Positions 40,628-50,018 of a stretch of 64,000 nt of DNA are shown here, in pieces (positions within the stretch are counted from its first letter, which is position 1; every line of letters starts with the position of its first letter). Source of the stretch: [Bacillus] enclensis. GTDB taxonomy: Bacteria; Bacillota; Bacilli; Bacillales; Bacillaceae_B. The position numbers and the translations under genes were made by a program. Below the pieces are notes generated by a model. That model was not told the origin of the DNA, ran no database searches, and saw only the letters and a program-made list of their open reading frames with translations. Location: the NCBI RefSeq assembly GCF_001456935.1, contig NZ_KQ758484.1:186001-250000 (forward strand). The letters are read 5' to 3'.

Positions 40628-41941
40628 TCAATCGGTTTCGTCCATTGAAAATTGGGAGAAAATTGTATTTCGCTGTGTCTTGTATACTTCCTTCCCGGTG
40701 ATATCATTGATGATCGCGATATTGCGGTCTACTGAAAGTCCCAGATTGGTCGCACCTGCACCGTGTGAATGTTCAAGATTCGTCAGCGTATAAAAATGGT
40801 GACTGCGGTCCTCCCCGTCCTTGAAGACGAGTTTATAATCGCGGGACACTTTGAACCTCTTTTCATCCTCCCAGACGATTTTGTCCCCTAAAGCTTCATC
40901 GAACCAGGACGGGATATTCGGGACATAACCGGTTGCCAATATGACTTTCCCTGACACATATGAAAAATCCCTCTCCTCCTGCCACTGCCTGCATTCCAGG
41001 ACATAGTGATCATCTTCCTGCCGGATCTTCTGAACCTCGGTCAAGGGCTGAATCACAATATCCGGGGCATTCTCACTGACAGAATGATGGTAAAGGATAT
41101 TATAAATATTATTCAGGGTATCCATATCAATCCCGTTCCGGAGCTGATCCAATGTCTTTAAAGCTTCGAGCCTCTTTTCAAAGGACAGTCCGTGGAAGTA
41201 ATCCACATAATCAGGGGCGAAGAACTCCTGGCCAAGCTTTGATGACTCGAGCTGGAGGATCCCCTCCGACCTCGTCATCCAGGTCAGCTTGTACGGATGA
41301 TTGGGCTGCTCTTTTAATAAATCATGAAATACCTCTGCGGCACTCTGACCGGATCCGATGATCGTGATGGACGCGCTTTCCACGGTGGATTCTTTATGAA
41401 ACAGATAGCTGCTCGTATGGTGGACATCCTCAGGCGGAAGCCCCTCCATACCATCCAGTATAAGCGGCTTGCTCCCGGTCCCCATCACCACGTGCCTCGC
41501 CTTGTACACTTCGCGTTCTTCAGTCTGCCCGTTCCTGACTTCTACTTCAAAATAAGCGCCAGTATCCTTCACACCGGTGACCTCGCTGTGAAATTGACAA
41601 TGCGGCAGCTGTTTTACGACCCAGCTTGCATAGTCATTATATTCCTGCCGGGGCATTTCAAATTTATGAAAAAAGAAAAACTTGTACAGCCGGTTATGAG
41701 TATGTAAATAATTCAGGTAGCTGTACCTGCTCTGCGGATTCGCAAACGTAACCAGATCGGCAATGAACGGTACCTGCAGATCGGTCAGGTCGATCAGCAT
41801 GCCGGGGTGCCACTGAAATTCAGGGGTCTTGTCAAAAAATCTCACCTTCAAATCCGTCTTCTCATCCATCAGTGCGGCCAGGCTCAGATTATACGGCCCG
41901 ATCCCTATGCCGATACAGTCATACATCTCTTCTCTTTCCAA
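40628..41941 (-). CDS. L-lysine/ornithine N-monooxygenase (IucD-like)
   Basis: 437-residue flavin N-hydroxylating monooxygenase. FAD motif GIGIGPYNLSLAAL at 11-24, substrate-side FQWHPGMLI near 42-50, NADPH motif GSGQSAAEVF near 196-205, and the C-terminal ATGY near 345 and NLGLSVDRNIAII near 405-417. It would hydroxylate the side-chain amine of lysine or a related amine as the first step of hydroxamate siderophore synthesis. No siderophore synthetase, transporter or clear Fur box is nearby. TTG start with GGAGGT 7 bases upstream. Confidence 0.88.
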   Translation of the reverse strand: MEREEMYDCIGIGIGPYNLSLAALMDEKTDLKVRFFDKTPEFQWHPGMLIDLTDLQVPFIADLVTFANPQSRYSYLNYLHTHNRLYKFFFFHKFEMPRQEYNDYASWVVKQLPHCQFHSEVTGVKDTGAYFEVEVRNGQTEEREVYKARHVVMGTGSKPLILDGMEGLPPEDVHHTSSYLFHKESTVESASITIIGSGQSAAEVFHDLLKEQPNHPYKLTWMTRSEGILQLESSKLGQEFFAPDYVDYFHGLSFEKRLEALKTLDQLRNGIDMDTLNNIYNILYHHSVSENAPDIVIQPLTEVQKIRQEDDHYVLECRQWQEERDFSYVSGKVILATGYVPNIPSWFDEALGDKIVWEDEKRFKVSRDYKLVFKDGEDRSHHFYTLTNLEHSHGAGATNLGLSVDRNIAIINDITGKEVYKTQRNTIFSQFSMDETD

Positions 41942-41979
41942 CGCATTTACCTCCAGTCCCGATACATATTCTTTTTATG

Positions 41980-41998
41980 TTTTCCTAAGTAAGGAAAA
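41980..41998. promoter_or_regulatory. Inverted repeat before the lysine monooxygenase gene
   Basis: TTTTCCT and AGGAAAA flank a 5-base centre, about 40 bp upstream of the TTG. It could be an operator; it does not resemble a Fur box. Confidence 0.4.
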
Positions 41999-42007
41999 AC
42001 TATTTGA

Positions 42008-42038
42008 GAAGGACTTCCCCGTATAAGGGAAGTCCTTC
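42008..42038. terminator. Hairpin after the methyltransferase gene
   Basis: GAAGGACTTCCC / GGGAAGTCCTTC directly after the stop at 42046; the T-run on the minus strand is poor. Confidence 0.55.
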
Positions 42039-42045
42039 ATCATTT

Positions 42046-43035
42046 CTACTTCTTTTTAAAGCAAAGCGCATACCAGCCGCCTTCCTTTACGATTGGTTCG
42101 ACAGAAACCACTTTGAAGCCTGTCTTTTTGGCCAGTGTCTCCATCTCTTTTTGGGATGGAATCGGGTGCAGGTTCTGGAACGTCATGAAAAAGCTGTTGA
42201 ACGCACTGGAGAACTGCTGGCCGTGCTTTGATTTCTGCATCGGCGTCAGGACGAAGAACAGCCCTTTTTTCTCCAGCCAGTCCGAGGCTTTCTCAAAAAA
42301 CTGCAGCCGCTCCGACGGATCGATATAATGAAATAGATTGTTTGCCATGACCATATCGAATGCTTGTTCCGGTTCATATTCATGTAAATCACAGCACTCG
42401 ATGTCTACGTTCTCATAGCTTTGCAGCTGGTCCTCCGCCTCCCTCGCCACCCCTTCGTGGATTTCGATGCCGACCATTTTTTTCTTCGGATAACGGTCCG
42501 CGAGCCTTCGGATATAGCCGCCTTCGCCGCATCCCAGGTCCAAGACGGAATTCACCTTGAACTTCTTCATCACTTTTTGAAGCTTTGGAAACGCGAATCG
42601 TTCCAACAGGATGGATGTCTTGGCAACGGTCGAACCATGCAGATCCGAGTTGAAATGCTGCCTTGTCTGATTCCTCAACAGGCTGGGGTAGGAAAGGAGT
42701 GCCGGGATATGGAGCTCCATCATTTCCTTCAGCAAAACTCCTGAGGAAAACGTTTCTTTTTTGGAAGAAGGCAGCTTCCAGCCGTTTTTCACCTTCACCC
42801 TGCCTTTTGATTGGCGTTTCAGATGCTTCAGTGTGATTCCGACTTCCACCCACTGTTCCAGTAAATCCATTTCCACATTCTTTGCCAGAGCCACTTCCTG
42901 AATCGAAGCGGGCTTTTTGAAACTTTCGAATAGCTCCATTTCATACCCCACGTAGGCATGCCAGCTGTATAGAAACGGGACATTCTTTTTCATCCAGGTC
43001 CTTGCCCGCCAAACTTCTGCCATTTCTGCAATCAT
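42046..43035 (-). CDS. SAM-dependent methyltransferase with N-terminal winged helix
   Basis: 329 residues. The N-terminal part (about 1-120) resembles the dimerisation winged-helix of natural-product O-methyltransferases (FKKPASIQEVALAKNVEMDLL near 39-59). The C-terminal Rossmann domain has motif I LDLGCGEGGYIRRL at 165-178, the acidic residue in VGIEIHEG near 190 and MVMANNLFHYID near 233-244. It would methylate a small molecule. Its start overlaps the stop of the FAD monooxygenase by 4 bases, so the two act in one pathway. Confidence 0.85.
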   Translation of the reverse strand: MIAEMAEVWRARTWMKKNVPFLYSWHAYVGYEMELFESFKKPASIQEVALAKNVEMDLLEQWVEVGITLKHLKRQSKGRVKVKNGWKLPSSKKETFSSGVLLKEMMELHIPALLSYPSLLRNQTRQHFNSDLHGSTVAKTSILLERFAFPKLQKVMKKFKVNSVLDLGCGEGGYIRRLADRYPKKKMVGIEIHEGVAREAEDQLQSYENVDIECCDLHEYEPEQAFDMVMANNLFHYIDPSERLQFFEKASDWLEKKGLFFVLTPMQKSKHGQQFSSAFNSFFMTFQNLHPIPSQKEMETLAKKTGFKVVSVEPIVKEGGWYALCFKKK

Positions 43036-44351
43036 CGTAATGCCTCCGTTTCTTTCCAGGGATAGTCTTGATTTTGTGTGAAAATGGTGCAGCCCTGCTC
43101 TTTATCGCAGGAGATCTTGTCCGTTCTGATCGGAAGGACTCCGCCTTGTATCATCCGGTCGTACAGGGTTTCCCTCCACAAGCCAAGCCCTGAAATATTG
43201 AGCATTTGTTTGTAGTGGGACACCGTATCCCTCTCCATGCGCTGCAGGCTGTTTTTACGCAGCCAGCCGATCGGCCTGTAAGGATAAGAGTAGGCGAGCG
43301 CAGATAAGTGGCTAAGATGCATCTGATGGGAGACCCGCTTCTTCCGCACCTTTGGATACCACTCAAGATTGACAGGATCCAGCTTTCCCTCCTTGTGCAT
43401 ATCGCATAGCAATTCACCAAGGACATCGCCGTCCTGTATCGCCATATTCATTCCTTCACCTGCCATCGGGTGCACGGTATGCGCTGCATCCCCGATGATC
43501 GCCAGATGATCCTTCACATACGTATCGCTGTGATATTTGAGGGGCACCATCAGCTGGATCTGCTTCCACTCTTTTATTTGATCGACATAACCCTCCAGTT
43601 CGGGACACAACTTTTTATAAAGGTTATGAAATTCAGAAATCGGCTTTTTCCTGAGAGATTTATACTCTCCCGCTGGAATCAGGTAAACAGATCTTACTTC
43701 GTTGTCAGGGAGCGGAAACAATCCCAGGAAGGACTGATAAGTAGAAATGATTTTCCCTTTCACCATCGATTCCGGCCTTGGGAACGTGACAGTCAGGAAG
43801 TGGTGATTATAATTCTTTTCCTTTACTGAAATGTCCATGTAGTTCCGTGTGACGGAGCTCCTTCCTTCCGCCCCGACAATGAAATCACACTCCACCTCAT
43901 AGGACTGCTTCTCTTTCCTGTCCTCAAGAGTCACAGTATGATCCTTTATTTCTTTGCATATGGTGTGGGGGTGGTAGTGAAAAGAAGGATATTCCTTTGC
44001 CTTATCCAAGAGGATTTCTTTGAGGGTTTCATGATGGATCATCAAGGAAAAAGGATACCGGCTAGGCAGGATCGAGTAGCTCATCAAGGAATGCTCCGGG
44101 ACAGCCTTCAGGTTTTTAAGCTCAGTCATCTCAAGATCAGAGATTTTATGTCCATGTTTGAAAATGGACTCGATCACCCCAAGGGAATCGAGTATTTCCA
44201 GACTTTTCGGCTGAAGCAGCTCCCCTTTATAAATGGGACTGGGACCAGGCAGCCTTTCTGCAACGGTCACATCGATCCCGCATCGGGCTGCCTTCAAGCC
44301 CAGGGTCAATCCCCCGATTCCCCCTCCGCTGATAAAAATGCTTGTCCGCAT
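43032..44351 (-). CDS. FAD-dependent aromatic-type monooxygenase
   Basis: 439-residue group A flavoprotein hydroxylase (UbiH/PHBH/geranylgeranyl-reductase-like). The FAD motif GGGIGGLTLGLKAA is at 9-22, the DG-type motif DFIVGAEGRSSVTR near 156-169 and the second FAD motif GDAAHTVHPMAGEGMN near 284-299. It would hydroxylate an aromatic or polyene substrate. AGAGGTG precedes the ATG. With the methyltransferase it forms a hydroxylate-then-methylate pair typical of natural-product tailoring. Confidence 0.87.
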   Translation of the reverse strand: MRTSIFISGGGIGGLTLGLKAARCGIDVTVAERLPGPSPIYKGELLQPKSLEILDSLGVIESIFKHGHKISDLEMTELKNLKAVPEHSLMSYSILPSRYPFSLMIHHETLKEILLDKAKEYPSFHYHPHTICKEIKDHTVTLEDRKEKQSYEVECDFIVGAEGRSSVTRNYMDISVKEKNYNHHFLTVTFPRPESMVKGKIISTYQSFLGLFPLPDNEVRSVYLIPAGEYKSLRKKPISEFHNLYKKLCPELEGYVDQIKEWKQIQLMVPLKYHSDTYVKDHLAIIGDAAHTVHPMAGEGMNMAIQDGDVLGELLCDMHKEGKLDPVNLEWYPKVRKKRVSHQMHLSHLSALAYSYPYRPIGWLRKNSLQRMERDTVSHYKQMLNISGLGLWRETLYDRMIQGGVLPIRTDKISCDKEQGCTIFTQNQDYPWKETEALR

Positions 44352-44553
44352 GTCGTTTCACCTCTTTCCTATCATTTATCCTTAAGCGCGAATGTTGAAA
44401 CCTGCCGATGTGCCGGCGACAAGAAACGGGACGGGACGAAATTTGTAGAATGATCTATTTCCCGGAAAATAAACTTTCCCCAATAAGAGAACACGTTATT
44501 TGTCGACTTTCTCCCGGCAGGAATCGTCATTTCCTCACAATAAATGGTGAAAC

Positions 44554-44599
44554 AAAAAAGCTTCAAAACGGGAAATGGTCATTCCGTTTTGAAGCTTTT
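44554..44599. terminator. Terminator after the PAS kinase
   Basis: AAAAAGCTTCAAAACGG and its complement, with T-runs on both strands. Confidence 0.88.
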
Positions 44600-44604
44600 C
44601 ATCT

Positions 44605-47058
44605 TTAGTATTCTTTCCCTGCTTTCCCGGCAATCGGAAGCAGGATCGTGACGGTCGATCCATCATTTACGTTGCTCTGGATTGAAAATGAACCGTTGTG
44701 CTCCTTGATGATTTTTTGGCAGATCATCAAGCCAAGGCCGGTTCCTTTTTCTTTTGTACTGTAAAAAGGTTCGCCAAGATGCTTCATCCGCTCAGGCGGT
44801 ATTCCGGCTCCGTTATCCTGAATGGATATTTTCGCACAGCCGTTTTCCTTTTCAAGCTGTACGCTCAGCAGTCCTCCTTCAGGCATAGCTTCCAATGCAT
44901 TTTTCATGACATTGAGCACGACCTGTTTGATTTGATGGGAGTCGCAGTAAATCTCCGCTTCTTCAACAGAAAAACGAACATCCACTCCCTGCTTCAGGCA
45001 TTCCATCTTGATGAACTCCACCGAACTTGTTAACAGTGTTGTTAGGGAGGTCATAGAAAAATGAACCGCCCTGGGCTTTGCCAGTGCCAGAAATTCGTTC
45101 GTGATGATTTCGATGCGGTCAAGCTCTCCCTGAATGACCTGCAGGTGGAAATCATCCTCAGCACTTTCCTTCATCAGCTGCAGGAATCCCTTGATTGTGG
45201 TGAGCGGGTTTCGAATTTCATGTGCCACCCCCGCAGCTAGCTGGCCGATCATTGCAAGCTGTTCGGATTTCTTCAAGAGATCTTCATTTCGCTTCTTTTC
45301 AGATAGATCGCGGATGATGGCTGATATACCGATCAGCTTGCCGGTGTCATTCAGGATAGGATTGAGGTTGAAGACAATCTCTATCGGAGAACCGTCTTTA
45401 CGATACCTTACAGTTTCATAGTCTTTGATCCGCTTTCCTGCTTTGACCATTTTTAGATTCTGCTTAAATTGAGAAACCTGCTCTTCCAAGTGAAGGATCG
45501 TGATACTTTCTCCTATTATTTCAGCCTCATTCCAACCGAACATCGATTCAAAATGCTGATTGACCTTCAGTATTTCCCCTGCAGGATCGAGAAGGGCGAT
45601 TCCGTCACCTGCATGTTCAAAATAAGCTTCAAGGAGCTCTTTCGCCTCTTTCAGCTCCTCCGCTATTTTCATCCTTGCCGTGATATCCTGACCGATACCA
45701 TAAATACCGATTACTTTATCGTTTACACGGATCGGGATATTCGTCACGCTTATATGGGTTCGGTTTCCATCCTTGTTGTTAAGGGTCGTAATATATCTTG
45801 TCGCCTCCCCCTGCAGCGCTGTCTCAAAATGCTTGATGGTATCTATTTGCTGATCTTCTGTGATAAATTCGCTGAAATGCTTCCCGATCATGTCATCTGA
45901 TGGGAATGTCCATTGTCCCTCTGCTGCCGGGTTCACTTCCTGTACGATTCCTTCAGTATTTAACATATAAATATTATCGGGACTGTACTGAACCATCGAC
46001 CGGTATTTTTCCTGTGTTTCAATCAGCTTCCTCTGGATATCCTTGATCAAGGATATATCGGCAATGGAGCAGATGATGGTGGTGACTTCCCCGTCTTTCA
46101 TGACCGGGACCATCGAGGCGATATACTCAAGTCCCTTATATTCATCCTCGTACGTCAGTTCTTCACCCGTTACCCAGATTCTCTTGAGCTTAGGCTGTAT
46201 CTTCCCAAGATGATACGTGTCAAAGACTTCCTGTATCGTTTTACCGATCACATTGGAAGGAGATATATCCAGCTTGTTAAGAAGGTCGCCGGCTGCCATT
46301 TCAATCACAAAATCATCTTGATGTTTTTTTATTTTATACGTAATTGTTTTTTGGAGCCTCAGTGTATTCTCCAATTCCACTTTTAAAGAGAGTAAATCAT
46401 TTTCATATTCCTTTTTCTCCGTGATATCATGCAGGATGATGCCTACTTGGTCGACCGCACCCCGCTGATTATAATCTGCAGGTGAAATTGTGATATGACA
46501 GGTACATTCTCTATCATCACCTGTCTTGAAGGTAAGTTCCTCCCTCTGAACATTTTTCCCTTGAATCCCCTTCATGACCAGGTTTACAAAGGCAGGGTTC
46601 TTGAAGGGTGATTGCCGGCAGAGTGATTCCCCGATTGCTTCATCTGTCAGCTTGAAGAGCTGTTTGAAGGATTCATTCATCTCCGTGAGAACTCCGTTTT
46701 TATCAATGATACATACACAGGTCGGCGTGTTGCGTATCAAGGATTGGTAAATGTCCGAGCTGGAATTCTGTTTATCTTTTTCATTTTCCGAGGTCCTGGT
46801 TTCAATGGAGGGGACGATCATCAACAGCTCCAGGCTTTCTTCCACCGTCCCGCGCTTCAGTGAATATGAACATTCGTTGTAAATAAAATGTTCTGACTCT
46901 GATTCCAGCAATCTCTTAATATCGAAGCTGTCTATGCCTGATCGTTCTTCCCATTCGGGATTGGCTTCTATGATGGTTGACAGGACAGGGTTCCATAAAG
47001 CGGCGGGGACAGGGATCGAATGAACGCTTATGGCGTTCACAGGTCTAATTTCAGCCAT
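44605..47058 (-). CDS. Multi-PAS sensor histidine kinase
   Basis: 817 residues, no membrane helix, so a soluble kinase like the KinA/KinE group. PAS-type modules lie around 100-215 (TPTCVCIIDKNGVLTEMNESF), 230-345, 350-465 (SPDNIYMLNTEGIVQEVNPAA) and 475-590 (AGDGIALLDPAGEILKVNQHF). Then come the phospho-acceptor His in GVAHEIRNPLTTIKGFLQLM near 607-626, the N box VVLNVMKNALEAMPEG and the ATP lid GTGLGLMICQKII near 780. No response regulator is encoded beside it, as is usual for kinases feeding the sporulation phosphorelay. That assignment is inference. Confidence 0.87.
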   Translation of the reverse strand: MAEIRPVNAISVHSIPVPAALWNPVLSTIIEANPEWEERSGIDSFDIKRLLESESEHFIYNECSYSLKRGTVEESLELLMIVPSIETRTSENEKDKQNSSSDIYQSLIRNTPTCVCIIDKNGVLTEMNESFKQLFKLTDEAIGESLCRQSPFKNPAFVNLVMKGIQGKNVQREELTFKTGDDRECTCHITISPADYNQRGAVDQVGIILHDITEKKEYENDLLSLKVELENTLRLQKTITYKIKKHQDDFVIEMAAGDLLNKLDISPSNVIGKTIQEVFDTYHLGKIQPKLKRIWVTGEELTYEDEYKGLEYIASMVPVMKDGEVTTIICSIADISLIKDIQRKLIETQEKYRSMVQYSPDNIYMLNTEGIVQEVNPAAEGQWTFPSDDMIGKHFSEFITEDQQIDTIKHFETALQGEATRYITTLNNKDGNRTHISVTNIPIRVNDKVIGIYGIGQDITARMKIAEELKEAKELLEAYFEHAGDGIALLDPAGEILKVNQHFESMFGWNEAEIIGESITILHLEEQVSQFKQNLKMVKAGKRIKDYETVRYRKDGSPIEIVFNLNPILNDTGKLIGISAIIRDLSEKKRNEDLLKKSEQLAMIGQLAAGVAHEIRNPLTTIKGFLQLMKESAEDDFHLQVIQGELDRIEIITNEFLALAKPRAVHFSMTSLTTLLTSSVEFIKMECLKQGVDVRFSVEEAEIYCDSHQIKQVVLNVMKNALEAMPEGGLLSVQLEKENGCAKISIQDNGAGIPPERMKHLGEPFYSTKEKGTGLGLMICQKIIKEHNGSFSIQSNVNDGSTVTILLPIAGKAGKEY

Positions 47059-47203
47059 AGTACCTTCCTTTTCGTAATGTGATATATGTTCATTTTACCC
47101 TACCTTTATGTTCATATAAATGCTTGTCTTTATACTATAATGGGAATCTGCTCCATTGTTGAGTGGTAATGTTTAAATATCAACTGCTCATAAACTCTGT
47201 TTA

Positions 47204-47249
47204 TTTCCGTGGAGGACTTCGCTTTCCGCGGGTAGCCCGTGAGCCTTTT
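47204..47249 (-). repeat. Fragment of the Bacillaceae structured repeat
   Basis: Carries TTTCCGTGGAGGACTTCGC, then TTTCCGCGGGTAGCCCGTGA, the right-hand end of the element seen in full at 47371-47500 and 55269-55703. The rest of 47059-47370 shows no gene. Confidence 0.7.
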
Positions 47250-47370
47250 GATATGAATGAAACCGTCAATAAATTGACCTACACAGATTTTGGTTATGTT
47301 TTTAGGCAACCTTAAGTAGAGAAGCTCTTTTTGACTTCTCAACTTATTTGTTTCCATTCATCACCGCTAA

Positions 47371-47500
47371 TGATTTCCGTGCAAAACTTCGCTTTCCGCG
47401 GGCGGTTGGTGAGCCTCCTCAGTCGTACCTCCCTGCGCGGTCTCACTTAACACGCTTCTCCCGCAGGAGTCTACGTTTTGCACTCCAATCAACCGCTGAA
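47371..47500 (-). repeat. Bacillaceae structured repeat, full core copy
   Basis: About 130 bp. The ends TTTCCGTGCAAAAC and GTTTTGCACTCCAATCA are complementary over GTGCAAAAC/GTTTTGCAC. Inside are TTTCCGCGGGCGG and TCTCCCGCAGGAGTC stretches that also pair. In the 55-kb copy the end stem is GTGCAAGAC/GTCTTGCAC: both arms changed together, as expected of a conserved stem. Confidence 0.8.
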
Positions 47501-47540
47501 GCCTGCTCATCACAATCACCCCACTGTAAATAAATCAATA

Positions 47541-47571
47541 AAAAAACCGGACAAAAAAGCCCGGGTTTTAG
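47541..47571 (-). terminator. Terminator after psuG
   Basis: AAAACCGG / CCCGGGTTTT hairpin just before the psuG stop, with a T-run on the minus strand. Confidence 0.7.
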
Positions 47572-47572
47572 T

Positions 47573-48505
47573 TTAAACATGTGTTATTTTCATAGATTTA
47601 TATTTAACGGCCAGTTCGGCGCCGACCCGGGCATTGTTTTTGACCAGTGCGATGTTGGCGATAAGGCTTTTGCCTTCTGTGAGTTCTTTTACTTTTCCGA
47701 GCAGGAACGGGGTGGCTTCTTTTCCGGTTATGTTTTTCTCCTCTGCTTCCTGCAGCGCGGATTCTATGATGCTGTTCATCTCGTTTTCTTCCAGTGCGTT
47801 TTGTTCAGGGATCGGATTTGCAACGACTACGCCTCCGTTCAGTCCAAGCTCCCATTTTGTTCTTAACAGAGAAGCCATTTCTTCACAAGACTCCATTCTA
47901 TAGTTTACTTGATAAGGACTGTTTCTTGTGTAAAAAGCAGGCAGGGAATCGGTCTGATATCCAAGTACGGGCACCCCTTTGGTTTCAAGGTATTCCAGTG
48001 TCAGTCCGATGTCCAGTATCGATTTTGCACCGGCGCATACGACGGCAACGTTTGTCCTGGAAAGTTCCTCGAGGTCTGCCGAGATATCCATTGTTTTCTC
48101 TGCACCGCGGTGGACCCCTCCGATCCCGCCTGTCACGAATACCGCAATATCGGCAAGTTCCGCGAGAATCATAGTTGCTGCCACCGTCGTTGCTCCGTCT
48201 TTCCCGGCAGACAAGATATAAGGAATGTCCCGGCGGCTTGCTTTAATCACATTTGACGCCTGGCCCAGATATTCCAATTCTTGATGGGACAAGCCGATTT
48301 TTATTTTTCCGTTCAATATAGCAATCGTCGCAGGTACCGCTCCCCCTTCACGGATGATATCCTCGACTTCTCGTGCCGTCTGTACGTTCTGCGGATAGGG
48401 CATACCATGAGAAATGATCGTAGATTCCAGGGCTGCGATGGCTTTCCCATTCTTCCTTCCTTCCAGGACTTCTTCTGAGTACTCTATATAAGATTCCAAA
48501 TTCAT
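47573..48505 (-). CDS. psuG: Pseudouridine-5'-phosphate glycosidase
   Basis: 310 residues with the PsuG/IndA signature throughout: [16 protein letters not shown] near 25-40 (catalytic Glu), [15 protein letters not shown] near 54-68, [22 protein letters not shown] near 88-109, [14 protein letters not shown] near 121-134 and [14 protein letters not shown]. It splits pseudouridine 5'-phosphate into uracil and ribose 5-phosphate. It follows psuK by 45 bp. Confidence 0.95.
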   Translation of the reverse strand: MNLESYIEYSEEVLEGRKNGKAIAALESTIISHGMPYPQNVQTAREVEDIIREGGAVPATIAILNGKIKIGLSHQELEYLGQASNVIKASRRDIPYILSAGKDGATTVAATMILAELADIAVFVTGGIGGVHRGAEKTMDISADLEELSRTNVAVVCAGAKSILDIGLTLEYLETKGVPVLGYQTDSLPAFYTRNSPYQVNYRMESCEEMASLLRTKWELGLNGGVVVANPIPEQNALEENEMNSIIESALQEAEEKNITGKEATPFLLGKVKELTEGKSLIANIALVKNNARVGAELAVKYKSMKITHV

Positions 48506-48550
48506 TGCTTCATTCCCCCATTTGTTTTATTGTTACGCTTCTGCGAGTGC

Positions 48551-49645
48551 CTAATAATACAGGCTGAAGTACTGCTGAAGCTTACCTTTTGTAAGCGAAG
48601 GGCTGACCGTATGGGCTGATTGCAGCGTCAATGACGAGCAGGTGATTCCGATCCGGCAGGCACCTTCCGTGTCAGACCCTTTGAGGTATCCATAGATGAT
48701 GCCCGCCACAAGCGCATCGCCGGCACCGGTGACGTCGATGACTTTCACTTCCGGAGGCAGGATGGCACTTGCTTCTTTGTATACCCTGTAATACACCAGC
48801 CCCTTATCCCCTCTTGTGATGACGACCCTTTCCGCCCCTTTTTGGGTGATTATCTTTGCAGCCTTGAAATAATCTCCCTCTGTATCGATTGTCATACCCA
48901 GGTAAGCTTCAGCCTCTCCCTTGTTGCAAATGAACCAGGTGACCCCTTCAAGGGATGGCGGCAGCTTCTTTACCTTCGGAGCCGATACGGGAACGACCGT
49001 CAACGGAATTCCTTCCGATTGACATCTTTTGATGATGTAGCTCAAAACATCTGCCGGAAAATTCGTATCAAGGAGCACCATCTCGGATGAAGCAATCGTC
49101 CCCCACCTTTTCTCGATGAATCCTATGTCAACGCTTTCATTTAATTCCATATCTGCAAGGGCAAACATCATTTCCCCCTGCTTGTTCAAAATCGCTGAAT
49201 ACGTCCCCGTCGTATGTTTAAATAAAGAGACCGAAGCAGATACATCGACGAAATTCCGCGTCTGGTTCAGAAGCCAGCTGCCTTCGGTATCGTCTCCTAC
49301 TACTGTCAAAAGGCAGGATTGAAGACCGATTCGTCCTAGATTCTCTGCAATATTTCGCGCAACTCCCCCGCTTGCCTGGCTTGAAACTGCAGGATTTGAT
49401 GTCTCCGGAAGGAATTCATCGTGGAGCTGAAGTTTCCTGTCAATGTTGGCTCCGCCAATGCACATTACTCCTTTTTTTCCCGGAAGAACATACGCCCTCC
49501 CAAGAATCCTGCCTTCCTTTATCAGGTTTGAAATGTATCCGGCAACTGCAGACCGTGACATTCCGCTTTTCTCCGCCAGCTCCTGCTGACTCATAAACGG
49601 ATTACCCTCAATTAACGTCAACAAGAGCTTTTCCTTCTCGTTCAA
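48551..49645 (-). CDS. psuK: PfkB-family (pseudouridine) kinase with N-terminal helix-turn-helix
   Basis: 364 residues. Residues 1-60 form a small winged helix (LLTLIEGNPFMSQQELAEKSGMS, RSAVAGYISNLIKEG); from about 62 on it is a PfkB/ribokinase fold with GGANIDRKL, SGGVARNIAENLGRIG near 93-108 and the catalytic DVTGAGDALVAGIIYG near 305-320. It would phosphorylate pseudouridine for PsuG. The HTH-kinase fusion suggests it may also sense its substrate and control the operon. The TTG at 49645 follows AAAGGAG; the longer frame to 49720 has no ribosome binding site. Confidence 0.85.
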   Translation of the reverse strand: MNEKEKLLLTLIEGNPFMSQQELAEKSGMSRSAVAGYISNLIKEGRILGRAYVLPGKKGVMCIGGANIDRKLQLHDEFLPETSNPAVSSQASGGVARNIAENLGRIGLQSCLLTVVGDDTEGSWLLNQTRNFVDVSASVSLFKHTTGTYSAILNKQGEMMFALADMELNESVDIGFIEKRWGTIASSEMVLLDTNFPADVLSYIIKRCQSEGIPLTVVPVSAPKVKKLPPSLEGVTWFICNKGEAEAYLGMTIDTEGDYFKAAKIITQKGAERVVITRGDKGLVYYRVYKEASAILPPEVKVIDVTGAGDALVAGIIYGYLKGSDTEGACRIGITCSSLTLQSAHTVSPSLTKGKLQQYFSLYY

Positions 49646-49767
49646 CGACTCCCACTCCTTTGAAAAATATGTAAAAGTAACTTTTGTTAATATTCTAAAC
49701 TTTTGTTTAATTGTGGGCAAGAAATGGTTTTCGACAAAATTTTAGTACAAATCTCAAACACCACTAT

Positions 49768-49885
49768 TGATTTCCGTGCAAGACTTCGCTTTCGGCGGGT
49801 AGCCCGTGAGCCTCCTCCCTTTGTTCAAAGCCATTCCGCATTTCTAATTGGAGTTTTCGTCCTTCATTCCAATCAACCGCTGAAA
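49768..49885 (-). repeat. Decayed copy of the Bacillaceae structured repeat
   Basis: TTTCCGTGCAAGACTTCGC at one end and TTCCAATCAACCGCTGAAAT at the other, with a degenerate middle. It lies between psuK and the AGCS gene; no gene seen in 49646-50018. Confidence 0.75.
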
Positions 49886-49911
49886 TGAGCAAATAATCAC
49901 CTGTGCATACA

Positions 49912-49961
49912 AAAAACCCGAACTGACTTACCTTCTAAAAAGCAAGTCAGTTCGGGTTTTA
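49912..49961. terminator. Bidirectional terminator
   Basis: AAAACCCGAACTGACTT and its perfect complement, T-runs on both strands. This hairpin type also accompanies the repeat copies at 47.5 and 55.3 kb and may be part of the element. Confidence 0.85.
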
Positions 49962-50018
49962 TTTAGTCTAAAACAAACGCTTTTGGTCAAGTCAGGTCAT
50001 CACTTCGTTGTATCATGA

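Noticed and set aside
40628-41998. Fur box before the lysine N-hydroxylase
   Set aside because: The only palindrome there (TTTTCCT/AGGAAAA) does not fit the Fur 7-1-7 pattern.
47130-47357. 75-codon minus-strand frame
   Set aside because: Most of it lies in the structured repeat fragment; no ribosome binding site.
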